DNA of 64,000 nt from Amycolatopsis rifamycinica (GCF_000695625.1 NZ_JMQI01000064.1:62001-126000); one strand, 5' to 3'. Numbered from the stretch's first letter, positions 35,049 through 43,800 are shown. Numbers and translations: made by a program. Notes: generated by a model from the sequence alone, not told the origin.

Positions 35049-36375
35049 GCTCCTCACCCTCCTCGCGGCGACGTCGCTGCTGGCCACCGGCTGCGCGGGC
35101 GCCGGCTCGCTCGGCACCGGCAGCAGCACGCTCGTCATCGCGATCGTGGCCAACCCGCAGATGAAGGACGCGATCGCGCTCGCGCCGGAGTTCGAGAAGG
35201 CCACCGGCATCGGGCTGAAGTTCGTCTCCCTGCCGGAAAACCAGGCCCGCGCGAAGATCACCGCGTCGACCGCCACCGAGGGCGGCGAGTTCGACGTCGT
35301 CATGATCAGCAACTACGAGGCCCCGCAGTGGGCGGCCAACGGCTGGCTCGAGAACCTCGAACCGCACATGGCGGCCACGCCGGGCTACGACGAAGGCGAC
35401 TTCATCCCCAGCATCAAGCAGTCGCTGTCGTACCGGAACCAGATGTACGCGGTGCCGTTCTACGGCGAATCGTCGTTCCTGGCCTACCGCAAGGACCTCT
35501 TCGACAAGGCCGGGCTCACCATGCCGGCCAGGCCGACCTGGCCGCAGATCGCCGACTTCGCCGCGAAGCTCGACGACAAGGCCAACGGCGTCGCGGGCAT
35601 CTGCCTGCGCGGCAAGCCGGGCTGGGGCGAAAGCCTCGCGCCGTTCACGACCGTGGCCAACACCTTCGGCGCGCAGTGGTTCGACCAGGGCTGGAACGCC
35701 AAGCTGACGTCACCGGAGTTCACGCGGGCCGCGAACTTCTACGTCGACCTCATCCGCGAGCACGGCGAAGTGGGCGCCTCCAGCGCCGGGTTCTCCGAGT
35801 GCGGCACGCGCTACACCCAGGGCAACGCGGCGATGTGGTACGACGCGACGGTCATGGCGGGCACCAACGAAGACCCCTCCAGCAGCAAGATCGTCGGCAA
35901 GTCCGGCTACGCGCCCGCGCCCGTCGTCAAGACCCAGGCCAGCGGCTGGCTCTACACCTGGGCCCTCGGCATCCCGAAGGTCGCCAAGGACAAGGACGCG
36001 GCCTGGAAGTTCATGGCCTGGATGACCGACAAGGCCTACGTGCAGAAGGTCGGGCACACCTACGGGTGGAACCGCGTCCCGCCGGGCGTCCGGCAGTCGA
36101 CGTACGCGATCCCCGAGTACGCCGACGCGGCGAAGGCCTACGCGAAGCCGACGCTCGACGGCATCGCGGACGCGAACCAGCAGAAGGTCATGGCGAACCC
36201 GGTGCCCTACCCCGGTATCCAGTTCGTCGGCATCCCCGAGTTCCAGGACCTGGGCACCCGGGTGAGCCAGCAGCTGTCGGCCGCGATCGCCGGCCGCCAA
36301 TCCGTCGAAGACGCGCTGAAGCAGTCCCAGGACTACGCGCGAACCGTGGGCGATTCGTACAAGGCGGTGCAGTGA
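35041..36375 (+). CDS. Sugar/polyol-binding lipoprotein of an ABC importer
   Basis: 444 residues from GTG 35041 (GGAGG at 35031). The signal peptide ends in the lipobox ATGC (Cys18). The mature part is a family 1 extracellular solute-binding protein: FEKATGIGLKFVSLPENQARAKI, FDVVMISNYEAPQWAANGWLENL, YAVPFYGESSFLAYRKDLFDKAGL and GNAAMWYDATVMAG. PFYGESSFLAYRKDLF is close to sorbitol/mannitol binding proteins (SmoE-like). It delivers the polyol to the two downstream permeases. Confidence 0.92.
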   Translation: MRKLLTLLAATSLLATGCAGAGSLGTGSSTLVIAIVANPQMKDAIALAPEFEKATGIGLKFVSLPENQARAKITASTATEGGEFDVVMISNYEAPQWAANGWLENLEPHMAATPGYDEGDFIPSIKQSLSYRNQMYAVPFYGESSFLAYRKDLFDKAGLTMPARPTWPQIADFAAKLDDKANGVAGICLRGKPGWGESLAPFTTVANTFGAQWFDQGWNAKLTSPEFTRAANFYVDLIREHGEVGASSAGFSECGTRYTQGNAAMWYDATVMAGTNEDPSSSKIVGKSGYAPAPVVKTQASGWLYTWALGIPKVAKDKDAAWKFMAWMTDKAYVQKVGHTYGWNRVPPGVRQSTYAIPEYADAAKAYAKPTLDGIADANQQKVMANPVPYPGIQFVGIPEFQDLGTRVSQQLSAAIAGRQSVEDALKQSQDYARTVGDSYKAVQ

Positions 36376-37307
36376 TGTCCACGATCTCCGTATCCACGCC
36401 GGCGTCCACCTCCCACGCGAAGGCCGAGGAGAAACGCGGCCTGAGTACCGCGGCCAGGCGGCGGCTGCCGCTGCTGCCCGCGCTGATCTTCGTCATCGCG
36501 GTGACGCAGCTGCCGTTCCTGCTCACCGTGTTCTACTCGTTCCAGTCGTGGAACCTGGTCCGGCCCGGCTCGCGGCACTTCGTCGGCCTGCAGAACTACG
36601 TCGACGTCTTCAGCGACACGACGTTCCTGGTCGCGCTGCTCAACACCGTCGTGCTGACCGTGGTGTGCGTGTTCGTCGCGCTGCTGCTCGGCCTCGGCCT
36701 GGCGATCCTGCTCGACCGCAAGTTCCTCGGCCGCGGCGTCGTCCGGACGCTGCTGATCACGCCGTTCCTCATCCTGCCGGCGGCCGGCGCGCTGCTGTGG
36801 AAGACGACGATGTTCGACCCCACCTACGGGCTGCTGCACTTCGTGTTCGGCACCGACGTCGACTGGCTCTCGGAGTTCCCGCTGGCCGCGGTGATGGCGC
36901 AGATCGTGTGGCAGTGGACGCCGTTCATGATGCTGCTCATCCTCGCGGGCCTGCAGAGCCAGGCCAAGGACGTCCTCGAAGCGGCCGATGTGGACGGTGC
37001 GGGTCGCTGGCGGACGTTCGTCTCCATCACGCTGCCGCACCTGTCCCGGTTCCTGCAGCTGGCCACGCTGCTGGGCGCGATCTACATCGTGAACAGCTTC
37101 GACGCCATCTTCCTGATGACCCAGGGCGGCCCGGGCACGGCGAGCACCAACCTGCCGTACTACATCTACCAGCGCGCGTTCGAGGGCTTCGACGTCGGCC
37201 AGTCCTCGGCGATGGGGGTCATCGTCGTGATACTGACGATGATCGTCGCGACCTTCGCGCTGCGCCTGATGTTCCGCACCTTCTCCGTGAGCGGAGGGAT
37301 CAAGTGA
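36375..37307 (+). CDS. Polyol ABC transporter permease 1
   Basis: 310 residues, six helices, MalF-type. A hydrophilic N-terminus precedes PLLPALIFVIAVTQLPFLLTVFYSF. The cytoplasmic EAA loop is EAADVDGAGRWRTFVSITLPHL, which contacts the ATPase. The segment LMTQGGPGTASTNLPYYIYQRAFEGFDVGQ is typical of polyol and trehalose importers. It starts inside the stop codon of the binding-protein gene (TGATG) and overlaps the next permease (GTGA). Confidence 0.93.
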   Translation: MSTISVSTPASTSHAKAEEKRGLSTAARRRLPLLPALIFVIAVTQLPFLLTVFYSFQSWNLVRPGSRHFVGLQNYVDVFSDTTFLVALLNTVVLTVVCVFVALLLGLGLAILLDRKFLGRGVVRTLLITPFLILPAAGALLWKTTMFDPTYGLLHFVFGTDVDWLSEFPLAAVMAQIVWQWTPFMMLLILAGLQSQAKDVLEAADVDGAGRWRTFVSITLPHLSRFLQLATLLGAIYIVNSFDAIFLMTQGGPGTASTNLPYYIYQRAFEGFDVGQSSAMGVIVVILTMIVATFALRLMFRTFSVSGGIK

Positions 37308-38137
37308 CCACAGTCGCCCCGCGTAAGCGGCACTACGGCAAGGGCGCGCTGACCGTCGCGACCTGGGTGATCGCGATCCTGTTCGTCTTCCCGCTGCTGT
37401 GGATGATCCTCACGGCGTTCAAGCAGGAAGCCGACGCCTACACCGACCCGCCGAAGCTGCTGTTCACCCCGACGTTCGAGCAGATCGGCAACGTCTTGGG
37501 CGGCGGGTTCCTGCCGTACCTGTCGAACTCGGCGTTCGTCACGATCCTCTCGACGCTGCTGGTGCTGCTCCTCGGCGTCCCGGCGGCGTACGCGCTGTCG
37601 CTGGCGCCGGTGAAGGGCACGTCGAACGCGCTCGGCTTCTTCCTGTCGACGAAGATGCTGCCGATCGTGGCGGCGATCATCCCGCTGTACGTCATCTCGC
37701 AGAACACCGAGCTGCTCGACACGGTGTGGGCGCTGGTCATCCTGTACACGTCGATGAACCTGCCGCTGGCCATCTGGATGATGCGGTCGTTCTTCCTCGA
37801 GGTGCCGCACGAGATGATCGAGGCGGGCCGCATCGACGGCGCCAACCTGCCGACGCTGCTGCGCAAGATCATCATGCCGGTGGTCGCGCCCGGGATCGCG
37901 GCGACCGCGCTGATCTGCGTGATCTTCTCCTGGACGGAGTTCTTCTACGCGGTCAACCTGACCGCGGCCCGCGCCGGCACGGTCCCGGTGTTCCTGGTCG
38001 GGTTCATCACCAGCGAAGGCCTGTACTGGGCGCAGCTGTCGGCCGCGGCGCTGCTGGCGTCGCTGCCGGTGATGATCGTCGGGTGGATCGCGCAGAACCA
38101 CCTGGTCCGCGGCCTGTCGATGGGCGCGGTCAAGTAA
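37304..38137 (+). CDS. Polyol ABC transporter permease 2
   Basis: 277 residues from GTG 37304, six helices, MalG-type. FPLLWMILTAFKQEADAYTDPPKLLFTPTFEQ starts the family pattern and the EAA loop is IEAGRIDGANLPTLLRKIIMPVVAPG. It forms the channel with permease 1. No ATP-binding gene follows, so the importer probably shares a common MsiK-like ATPase coded elsewhere, as is usual in actinomycetes. Confidence 0.93.
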   Translation: MTTVAPRKRHYGKGALTVATWVIAILFVFPLLWMILTAFKQEADAYTDPPKLLFTPTFEQIGNVLGGGFLPYLSNSAFVTILSTLLVLLLGVPAAYALSLAPVKGTSNALGFFLSTKMLPIVAAIIPLYVISQNTELLDTVWALVILYTSMNLPLAIWMMRSFFLEVPHEMIEAGRIDGANLPTLLRKIIMPVVAPGIAATALICVIFSWTEFFYAVNLTAARAGTVPVFLVGFITSEGLYWAQLSAAALLASLPVMIVGWIAQNHLVRGLSMGAVK

Positions 38138-38143
38138 GGCCGC

Positions 38144-38191
38144 GAACGGCCCATTCACGGCTTCACCCGATCGCCGTGAGTGGGCCGTTCA
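38144..38191. terminator. Terminator made of two inverted copies of a dispersed repeat
   Basis: GAACGGCCCATTCACGGC (38144-38161), an 11-base loop, and GCCGTGAGTGGGCCGTTC (38173-38190) pair over 18 bp with one mismatch. It lies between the permease gene and the convergent ferredoxin gene. The right arm is related to the repeat at 5095. Confidence 0.75.
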
Positions 38192-38204
38192 CGGCCCTCG
38201 CGGG

Positions 38205-38399
38205 TCAGTCCTCCAGGGCGAGGGCCTGGCTCGGGCAGACGTGCACCGCTTCACGGGCCTTCTCGACCAGGTCACCCTGAGGCTGGTCGTCGAGCACGAT
38301 GACCGTGCCGTCCTCCTCGCTCTGGTCGAACAGCGAGGGCTCGGTGAGTACGCACTGACCGGCGCCGACGCACTTTCCGGTGTCCGCGATGATCTTCAT
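38205..38399 (-). CDS. 3Fe-4S ferredoxin serving the neighbouring P450s
   Basis: 64 residues, the size of P450-linked ferredoxins of actinomycetes (SuaB/CYP105-partner type). The cluster ligands are in CVGAGQC and in VCPSQAL; the second Cys of a 4Fe-4S motif is replaced by Ala (CVGAGQC), as expected for a 3Fe-4S cluster. It supplies electrons from a ferredoxin reductase to the P450. It lies 36 bases downstream of the first P450 gene on the same strand, so they form one operon. Confidence 0.92.
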   Translation of the reverse strand: MKIIADTGKCVGAGQCVLTEPSLFDQSEEDGTVIVLDDQPQGDLVEKAREAVHVCPSQALALED

Positions 38400-38435
38400 G
38401 GTCCTCTTCTCCTGTGGTGGTTTGGCAGTTCGTCT

Positions 38436-39626
38436 CTACCAGGTCACCGGCAACCGGTACAGGCCGTAGATGGCCGCGTCGTCCTTGAACGGCAGGTCGT
38501 CGACCGGCGCGGCCAGCTTGAGGTCCGGGATGCGGCGGAAGAGCGTGTCGAAGACGATCTGCAGTTCCATCCGGGCGAGGTTCTGGCCCAGGCACTGGTG
38601 CGGGCCGAACCCGAAGGCGACGTGGTGCCGCGCGCCGCGCTCGATGTCCAGCTCGTCGGGGGCGGCGAAGGCGCCGGGATCGCGGTTGGCCGCGTAGCCC
38701 AGCGCCAGCACGCCTTCGCCGGCGCGGATCAGCTGCCCGCCGACCTCGGCGTCCTCGACGCACAGCCGCGCGGTGGCCGCGTCGACGATGGTGAAGTACC
38801 GCAGCAGCTCCTCGACGGCGTCGAGCGTCTTGCCCGGGTCCGCCGTGATCAGCGCCAGCTGCTCCGGGTTCTCCAGCAGCCCGACCGTGCCCAGCGAGAT
38901 CATGTTCGCCGTCGTCTCGTGCCCGGCGACGAGCAGCAGGAACCCGGTCGCGGCCAGCGAGGCCCGCCGGTAGGTGCCCTCTTCCCGCAGCTTGACGATC
39001 TGCCTGCCGAGCAGGTCGTCGGGCGGGTTCGCCTCCTTGCCGGCGATGAGGTCGCTCATGTACTCGCGGACGGCCTCGACCGCGGCCCGCCGCTCCTGCG
39101 GGGGCGTGCCGCGCTTGATCAGCTTCGCCGTGTGCGTCTGGAAGAAGTCGTGGTCGGCGTACGGCACGCCGAGCATCTCGCAGATGACCAGGGACGGCAC
39201 CGGCAGCGACAGCGTCTCGACCAGGTCGCCCGGCTTCGGCCCGGCCAGCAGGGCGTCGATCCGCTCGTCGACGATCTCCTGGATCCGCGGCCGCAGCGCC
39301 TCCATCCGGCGCACGGTGAACTCGCCGAGCACGGCCTTGCGGGCCGGCCCGTGCTCGGGCGCGTCCATGGTGATCATGGTGCGCTCGTCGTCCGGCCGCC
39401 GGAAGCCCGGCACCAGCTGCGGGAAGTCCGGGTGCTGCCGGTCGGCGCTGAACCGCCGGTCGTTCAGCACGGTCCGGACGTCCTCGTGCCTGCTGACCAC
39501 CCAGGCCTGCTTGCCCTCGGGCAGCCGCACCCGGGTGACCGGCTCCTCCTCGCGGATCTCGGCGTACGCCGTCGGCGGCGCGAACGGGCAGGTCCGGGCC
39601 ATCGGGAACTCGTGAACGGCGGTCAT
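38436..39626 (-). CDS. Cytochrome P450, CYP105-like (downstream copy)
   Basis: 396 residues from ATG 39626. The I-helix motif AGHETTANM, the K-helix EELLRYFTI (Glu-x-x-Arg) and the haem loop FGFGPHQCLGQNLAR (axial Cys345) are all intact. The N-terminus ARTCPFAPPTAYAEIREEEPVTRVRLPEGKQAWVVSRHEDVR is typical of CYP105, a family that hydroxylates drugs, macrolides or vitamin D-like compounds. The substrate cannot be inferred. It lies 11 bases after the other P450 gene and shares a nearly identical DNA tract with it near the 3' end. Ferredoxin follows. Confidence 0.93.
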   Translation of the reverse strand: MTAVHEFPMARTCPFAPPTAYAEIREEEPVTRVRLPEGKQAWVVSRHEDVRTVLNDRRFSADRQHPDFPQLVPGFRRPDDERTMITMDAPEHGPARKAVLGEFTVRRMEALRPRIQEIVDERIDALLAGPKPGDLVETLSLPVPSLVICEMLGVPYADHDFFQTHTAKLIKRGTPPQERRAAVEAVREYMSDLIAGKEANPPDDLLGRQIVKLREEGTYRRASLAATGFLLLVAGHETTANMISLGTVGLLENPEQLALITADPGKTLDAVEELLRYFTIVDAATARLCVEDAEVGGQLIRAGEGVLALGYAANRDPGAFAAPDELDIERGARHHVAFGFGPHQCLGQNLARMELQIVFDTLFRRIPDLKLAAPVDDLPFKDDAAIYGLYRLPVTW

Positions 39627-39637
39627 GGCGTCCCCCC

Positions 39638-40858
39638 TCACCAGGTCACGGGCAGGCAGTAGAGGCCGAAGATCGACGAGTCGTGCTTGAACGGCAGCTG
39701 GTCCACCGGCGCGGCCAGCTTGAGGTCCGGGATGCGGCGGAAGAGCGTGTCGAAGACGATCTGCAGCTCCATCCGGGCGAGGTTCTGGCCCAGGCACTGG
39801 TGCGGCCCGAAACCGAAAGCGACGTGGTGCCGCGCGCCGCGCTCGATGTCCAGTTCGTCCGGGTTCTCGAACGCGGCTTCGTCGCGGTTGCCGGAGTAGC
39901 TCAGACCCAGGACGCCCTCGCCTTCGCGGATCAGCTGCCCCCCGATTTCGACGTCCTCGGTGGCGACGCGCGAGGTCGCGAACTCGGCGATGGTGAAGTA
40001 CCGCAGCAGCTCCTCGACGGCGTCGAGCGTCTTGCCGGGGTCCTTCTTGATGATCTCCAGCTGGTCCGGGTTCTCCAGCAGGGCGACGGTGCCGAGGGAG
40101 ATCATGTTCGCCGTCGTCTCGTGCCCGGCGAGCAGCAGCAGGAAGGCGAGCGAGACCAGCGAGTCGTGGTCGACGTCGCCGTGCTCCTCGCGCTGCTTGA
40201 GGATCTGGCGGCCGAGCAGGTCGTCGGTCGGGTCGGCCTCCTTCGCGGCGACGAGCTTGTCGAGGAAGTCCTGCATCTCTTCGACGGCCTGCACGCGCAC
40301 CTCCTGCGTCACCTCCCGGTTCAGCAGGGTGGAGCTGCGCGACTGGAAGAAGTCGTGATCGGCGTAGGGGACCCCGAGCTGCTCGCAGATGACCAGCGAC
40401 GGCACGGGCAGCGACAGCGCCGAGACCAGGTCGGCGGGCTTCGGGCCGGCCAGGATCGCGTCGATGTGCTCGTCGACGATCTGCTGGATCCGCGGCTGCA
40501 GCGCCTTCATCCGCTTGACCGTGAACTCGCCGACGACCTCGCGGCGGGCGGCGCCGTGTTCCGGCGGGTCCATGTTGATCAGCGACGCGCCGAAGCGGCG
40601 GCGCTGCGGGCGGCCGCCCTTCGCCAGGATGGGGAAGCCCGGGTTGAACCGGTCGGAGCTGAACCGCGGGTCGGTCAGCATCTGCCGGACCTCCTCCAGG
40701 CGGGTGATGGCCCAGGCCTCCGAGCCGTCGGGGAGCGCCACCCGCTGGACCGGACCCGCCTCGCGCAGCTTCTCGTACGCCGGCGGCGGGGCGAACGGGC
40801 AGGTGCGGGCCAGTGGGAAGGTCTCGTCCCGCGTCGCGGGCTCGGCCAATTCAGTCAT
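39638..40858 (-). CDS. Cytochrome P450, CYP105-like (upstream copy)
   Basis: 406 residues. AGHETTANM, EELLRYFTI and FGFGPHQCLGQNLAR (axial Cys355) are all intact. It is a clear paralogue of the next P450 in the operon, with the same C-terminal 50 residues except for a few changes, but the N-terminal halves differ more, for example GGRPQRRRFGASLINMDPPEHGAARREVV here. So the two enzymes probably have different substrates. It is the first gene of the P450-P450-ferredoxin operon. A divergent TetR gene and an inverted repeat upstream suggest substrate-inducible control. Confidence 0.93.
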   Translation of the reverse strand: MTELAEPATRDETFPLARTCPFAPPPAYEKLREAGPVQRVALPDGSEAWAITRLEEVRQMLTDPRFSSDRFNPGFPILAKGGRPQRRRFGASLINMDPPEHGAARREVVGEFTVKRMKALQPRIQQIVDEHIDAILAGPKPADLVSALSLPVPSLVICEQLGVPYADHDFFQSRSSTLLNREVTQEVRVQAVEEMQDFLDKLVAAKEADPTDDLLGRQILKQREEHGDVDHDSLVSLAFLLLLAGHETTANMISLGTVALLENPDQLEIIKKDPGKTLDAVEELLRYFTIAEFATSRVATEDVEIGGQLIREGEGVLGLSYSGNRDEAAFENPDELDIERGARHHVAFGFGPHQCLGQNLARMELQIVFDTLFRRIPDLKLAAPVDQLPFKHDSSIFGLYCLPVTW

Positions 40859-40878
40859 TTCGGACCCCCTAAATCGGA

Positions 40879-40906
40879 CGGAACGTATGCGGAAGATTAC
40901 ATTCCG
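40879..40906. promoter_or_regulatory. Inverted repeat in the P450/TetR intergenic region
   Basis: CGGAACGTA (40879-40887) and TACATTCCG (40898-40906), one mismatch, ten bases between. It lies 20 bases before the first P450 gene. The region is less GC-rich than its surroundings. Probable operator of the divergent TetR protein. Confidence 0.55.
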
Positions 40907-41039
40907 GTTCTACGTCCCAAGGTACCGAAGCGGAAGGATGCCGTCCACTAGATGCCGCCTACCCATTCGAGGAGGCAGTGTGTGGCCGCCTGACCATGCG
41001 AGAATCACCCCGCGCGCGATTCAGCGGAAGGCGAACGGC

Positions 41040-41678
41040 ATGACGGCAGACCCCGAGACCACCCTGCGGGCGGACGCGCGCCGCAACCGCGACCAGATCC
41101 TGGCCGCCGCGAAGAGCATCTTCGCCGTTTCCGGTCCCGAGGTGCCGATGGAGGAGATCGCCCGCGCGGCCGGCGTCGGTGTCGGCACGCTCTACCGCCG
41201 GTTCCCGGACCGCGACGCGCTGGTCCGCGCGGTCGCCATGGACAACTTCGAGCGGGTGCTGGTCGACGCGCGCGTGATCGCGGCCGAGGAGACGTCGTCG
41301 TGGCGCGCGCTGGAGCGGCTGCTGCGGCAGTCGGTGGAGCTGCAGCTGAGCGTGCAGCTGGCGATGGTGTCGCACCGGGCGCTGGTGATCCTCAAGAACG
41401 ACCCGGAGGTCCGCCGGCTGCGCGACGACATCCTGGCGGTCCTCGACGGCTTCGTCGACGGCGCCAAGGCCGAGGGCAAGCTCCGCGAGGACGTCGGCGC
41501 CGGCGACATCGCGATCCTGTTCGCGACGCTGCTGCGCCAGGTGCGCGCGAAGTCCCCGAAGGTGGCCGAGATGGCGGCGCGCCGGTGCGTCGGCATCATG
41601 ATCGACGGCCTCAGCGCGCGGCCGGGTTCCCCGCTGCCCGGCCGGCCGATCACGTCCGGGGACCTCGAGCCCGACTGA
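41040..41678 (+). CDS. TetR/AcrR-family regulator, divergent from the P450 operon
   Basis: 212 residues from ATG 41040. The helix-turn-helix is RNRDQILAAAKSIFAVSGPEVPMEEIARAAGVGVGTLYRRFPDRDALVRAV (about 16-66). The C-terminal ligand domain (WRALERLLRQSVELQLSVQLAMVSH onward) resembles the SbtR-like group (TetR_C). It probably represses the P450-ferredoxin operon until a ligand binds. About 180 bases separate it from the first P450 gene. Confidence 0.9.
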   Translation: MTADPETTLRADARRNRDQILAAAKSIFAVSGPEVPMEEIARAAGVGVGTLYRRFPDRDALVRAVAMDNFERVLVDARVIAAEETSSWRALERLLRQSVELQLSVQLAMVSHRALVILKNDPEVRRLRDDILAVLDGFVDGAKAEGKLREDVGAGDIAILFATLLRQVRAKSPKVAEMAARRCVGIMIDGLSARPGSPLPGRPITSGDLEPD

Positions 41679-41743
41679 ATCCGCACAATTCCGTGTTAGG
41701 GTTCCGCCTCGTTCTGCCGGAAATTGCAGCTACGGGCGGGAAA

Positions 41744-42616
41744 ATGCGACGAAGAACGCTGGCCGTGTTGTTGGCGATTTCCTTCCCGGTGCTCGCCGGG
41801 TGCGGCGGCACGCCCGTCGACGGGGCGGCGGCCGCGCCGGCGTCCCCGCCTGCGTCCCTGCCTGCTCCGACGTTCTCGGCCGTGCCTTCCTCCTCCGCTT
41901 CGGCTCCGTCGACGTCCCGACCTGTGCCTCCGTCCACTCCGGCGCCGCCGTCGACCGCGCCGGTGCGGAACTGCCGCAGCCCGGAGTTCACCACCAGCGA
42001 CCCCGACGGCGGCTGGTCGGACGGCGGTTACTACGTCCACAACAACATGTGGAACGCCGGCGAAGCGGGCCCGGAAACGCTGCGGGCGTGCGCGTACGAC
42101 AACTGGTACGTCGAATCCACCCAACCCGATTCGACGTCGGTGAAAACCTATCCGAACGTGCACAAGGACATCAACGACCAGAATGGAAAACCGTTCAACG
42201 ACTATTCGGTGATCAGATCGGCGTTCGCCGGCCGCGGCCCGGGCACGGGCATCTACGACGTGGCGTACGACCTGTGGCTGAACGGCGTGGGCAACGGCGC
42301 CGGCGTCAGCGAGCTGATGGTCTGGACGGAGAACCGCAAGCAGGTCCCGGCGGGCGAAAAGCTGACGACGTACACAGCGGGCGGCTTCACGTACGACGTC
42401 TGGGCGGAAGACGAGGGGTACGTGGCGTTCGTGTCCCGGACGACGCAGTACGCGGGGACCGTCGACCTGAAGGCGATGATCGCGTGGGCGATCGGCAAGG
42501 GCCTGATCCCGCCGAACCCGACGGTCAACCAGATCGGCTACGGCATCGAGTTCTGCTCCACCGGCGGCGGCAAGGCCCGATTCACCCTGTCGGACTTCTC
42601 GGTGACGATGAGCTGA
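41744..42616 (+). CDS. GH12-like secreted lipoprotein
   Basis: 290 residues from ATG 41744. The signal peptide ends in LAGC (Cys20), then a Pro/Ser/Ala linker (about 25-75). The domain (about 76-290) resembles glycoside hydrolase family 12 (endoglucanase/xyloglucanase): NNMWNAGEAGPETL, GIYDVAYDLWLNG, VSELMVWTENR with Glu190 at the nucleophile position and YGIEFCSTGGGKARF with Glu269 at the acid/base position. Thus both catalytic Glu appear present. It would act on beta-glucans at the cell surface. The stop is two bases from the convergent stop of the next gene. Confidence 0.78.
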   Translation: MRRRTLAVLLAISFPVLAGCGGTPVDGAAAAPASPPASLPAPTFSAVPSSSASAPSTSRPVPPSTPAPPSTAPVRNCRSPEFTTSDPDGGWSDGGYYVHNNMWNAGEAGPETLRACAYDNWYVESTQPDSTSVKTYPNVHKDINDQNGKPFNDYSVIRSAFAGRGPGTGIYDVAYDLWLNGVGNGAGVSELMVWTENRKQVPAGEKLTTYTAGGFTYDVWAEDEGYVAFVSRTTQYAGTVDLKAMIAWAIGKGLIPPNPTVNQIGYGIEFCSTGGGKARFTLSDFSVTMS

Positions 42617-42618
42617 CG

Positions 42619-43689
42619 TCAAGCCGCGGCGCGGGTGGCCAGGTAGGCGAGGTGGTGCGAGGTCGCGAACGCCACCGGCTTGCTGGTGTTGCCCAGGCCC
42701 GTTCCACCGCCCGCCGCTGCTTCGTGGATTTCGCGATCTCCCCAGGAGAAGTCCGGGCCGGCGTAGCTCGCCGATTCGATCACGTGGCGGCACACGACCC
42801 GGAGCGCGCGGCCGCGGGCCGACTCGTCCCCCGTCTCGTCCGGCATCCGCTCTCGCGAGTAGAGCCAGCGGTGCGGGCACGTGTACTTGAGTGCGACGTG
42901 GTTGCTGCGGAAGCCCGGGCCGGGGATGGGGTGCACGACGCCGTAGTCGCCGAACCGCAGGTTTCCGGCGCCGCCGCGCACCAGGTGTTCCCAGAGCACT
43001 TCCTCGGCTCGCGCCTGCTCCCAGGTCGAGGTCTGGCCGAGGGTCATCGGGATCGAACCGGTCAGCAAGGTCGTCGATCCGAAGGCACCGACCTCGGTGA
43101 GTGCGGTCAGGACGCCCGCGGCTCGCTCGACCCGGGTGGCCGTGGCCTCGGCGACGTACCGGAGGTCCAGGACGACGTGGATGTCCCCCGGTTCGATCGC
43201 CAGCCGCTCGATCACCCGGCCGAGGGTGTCCCGGTCGGCTGCGTCCGGACGGACCCGGAGGGCGACGCCGGCTCCCAGCTCGGCGCCCAGGCGGCCCAGT
43301 GTCGCGGCCGATGGCCCGGTGGCGTCGCCGCGGACCACCGGGACGAACGGGACCGGCCAAGCCGTGTCGAGGAGGTCGGCCGGCCCGGCCAGGTGGTCGG
43401 CCAGGCGGCCGAGTGCGCCACCGGCGCCGAACCCGGGCCGGTCCGCCACGTCCGAGGCGTCGATCCAGCAGTGCCTGCCCAGGCGGTGCAGGTGGCGTGC
43501 GACCTCTTCGACGTCGTCGAGCTGCTCGGCCGGGTTCTTCCGTTCCGGGTCGAACTGCAGCAGTGGCTGCACCCGGCGGACCTGCTCAGGGCGCGACAGT
43601 GCTCGCAAAGCGGCCAGTTCGCCGGCTTTCGCGCGCAGAGCCACCAGCGTCGTGAAGCCGTCGTGAGCTTCCACGGAGCTCCCGATCAC
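42619..43689 (-). CDS. Beta family protein (T4 beta-protein-like)
   Basis: 356 residues from GTG 43689; the GTG at 43674 has a better ribosome site (CGGGAG) and gives 351 residues. Visible features are FTTLVALRAKAGELAALRAL, VQPLLQFDP, HCWIDASDV, PFVPVVRGD, GVALRVRPD, HVVLDLRYV, TLLTGSIPMTL and LRFGDYGVVHPIP, which I recognise as the 'beta family' (PF14350-type) pattern of proteins named after a phage T4 product. The fold looks like an alpha/beta barrel. The function is not known; relatives occur in phage- and defence-related loci, but this one is alone here. Confidence 0.65.
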   Translation of the reverse strand: MIGSSVEAHDGFTTLVALRAKAGELAALRALSRPEQVRRVQPLLQFDPERKNPAEQLDDVEEVARHLHRLGRHCWIDASDVADRPGFGAGGALGRLADHLAGPADLLDTAWPVPFVPVVRGDATGPSAATLGRLGAELGAGVALRVRPDAADRDTLGRVIERLAIEPGDIHVVLDLRYVAEATATRVERAAGVLTALTEVGAFGSTTLLTGSIPMTLGQTSTWEQARAEEVLWEHLVRGGAGNLRFGDYGVVHPIPGPGFRSNHVALKYTCPHRWLYSRERMPDETGDESARGRALRVVCRHVIESASYAGPDFSWGDREIHEAAAGGGTGLGNTSKPVAFATSHHLAYLATRAAA

Positions 43690-43757
43690 GTCAAGTGAGT
43701 GCCCGATTACATCGAGCGTAGATCGAGAGGACTCCGCGGAAAATCCACCACAAGAAT

Positions 43758-43793
43758 GAAGGCCACCACCGGGCGGACCGGGTGGTGGCCTTC
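43758..43793. terminator. Terminator after the deoC operon
   Basis: GAAGGCCACCACC (43758-43770), a ten-base loop, and the perfect complement GGTGGTGGCCTTC (43781-43793). It lies 8 bases after the stop of the short aldehyde dehydrogenase gene (minus strand). Confidence 0.88.
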
Positions 43794-43800
43794 TCTGACC

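Noticed and set aside
38205..38763. Larger minus-strand frame covering ferredoxin in another phase
   Set aside because: The ferredoxin frame has the Cys motif and ribosome site; the longer frame is Arg-rich and overlaps the P450.
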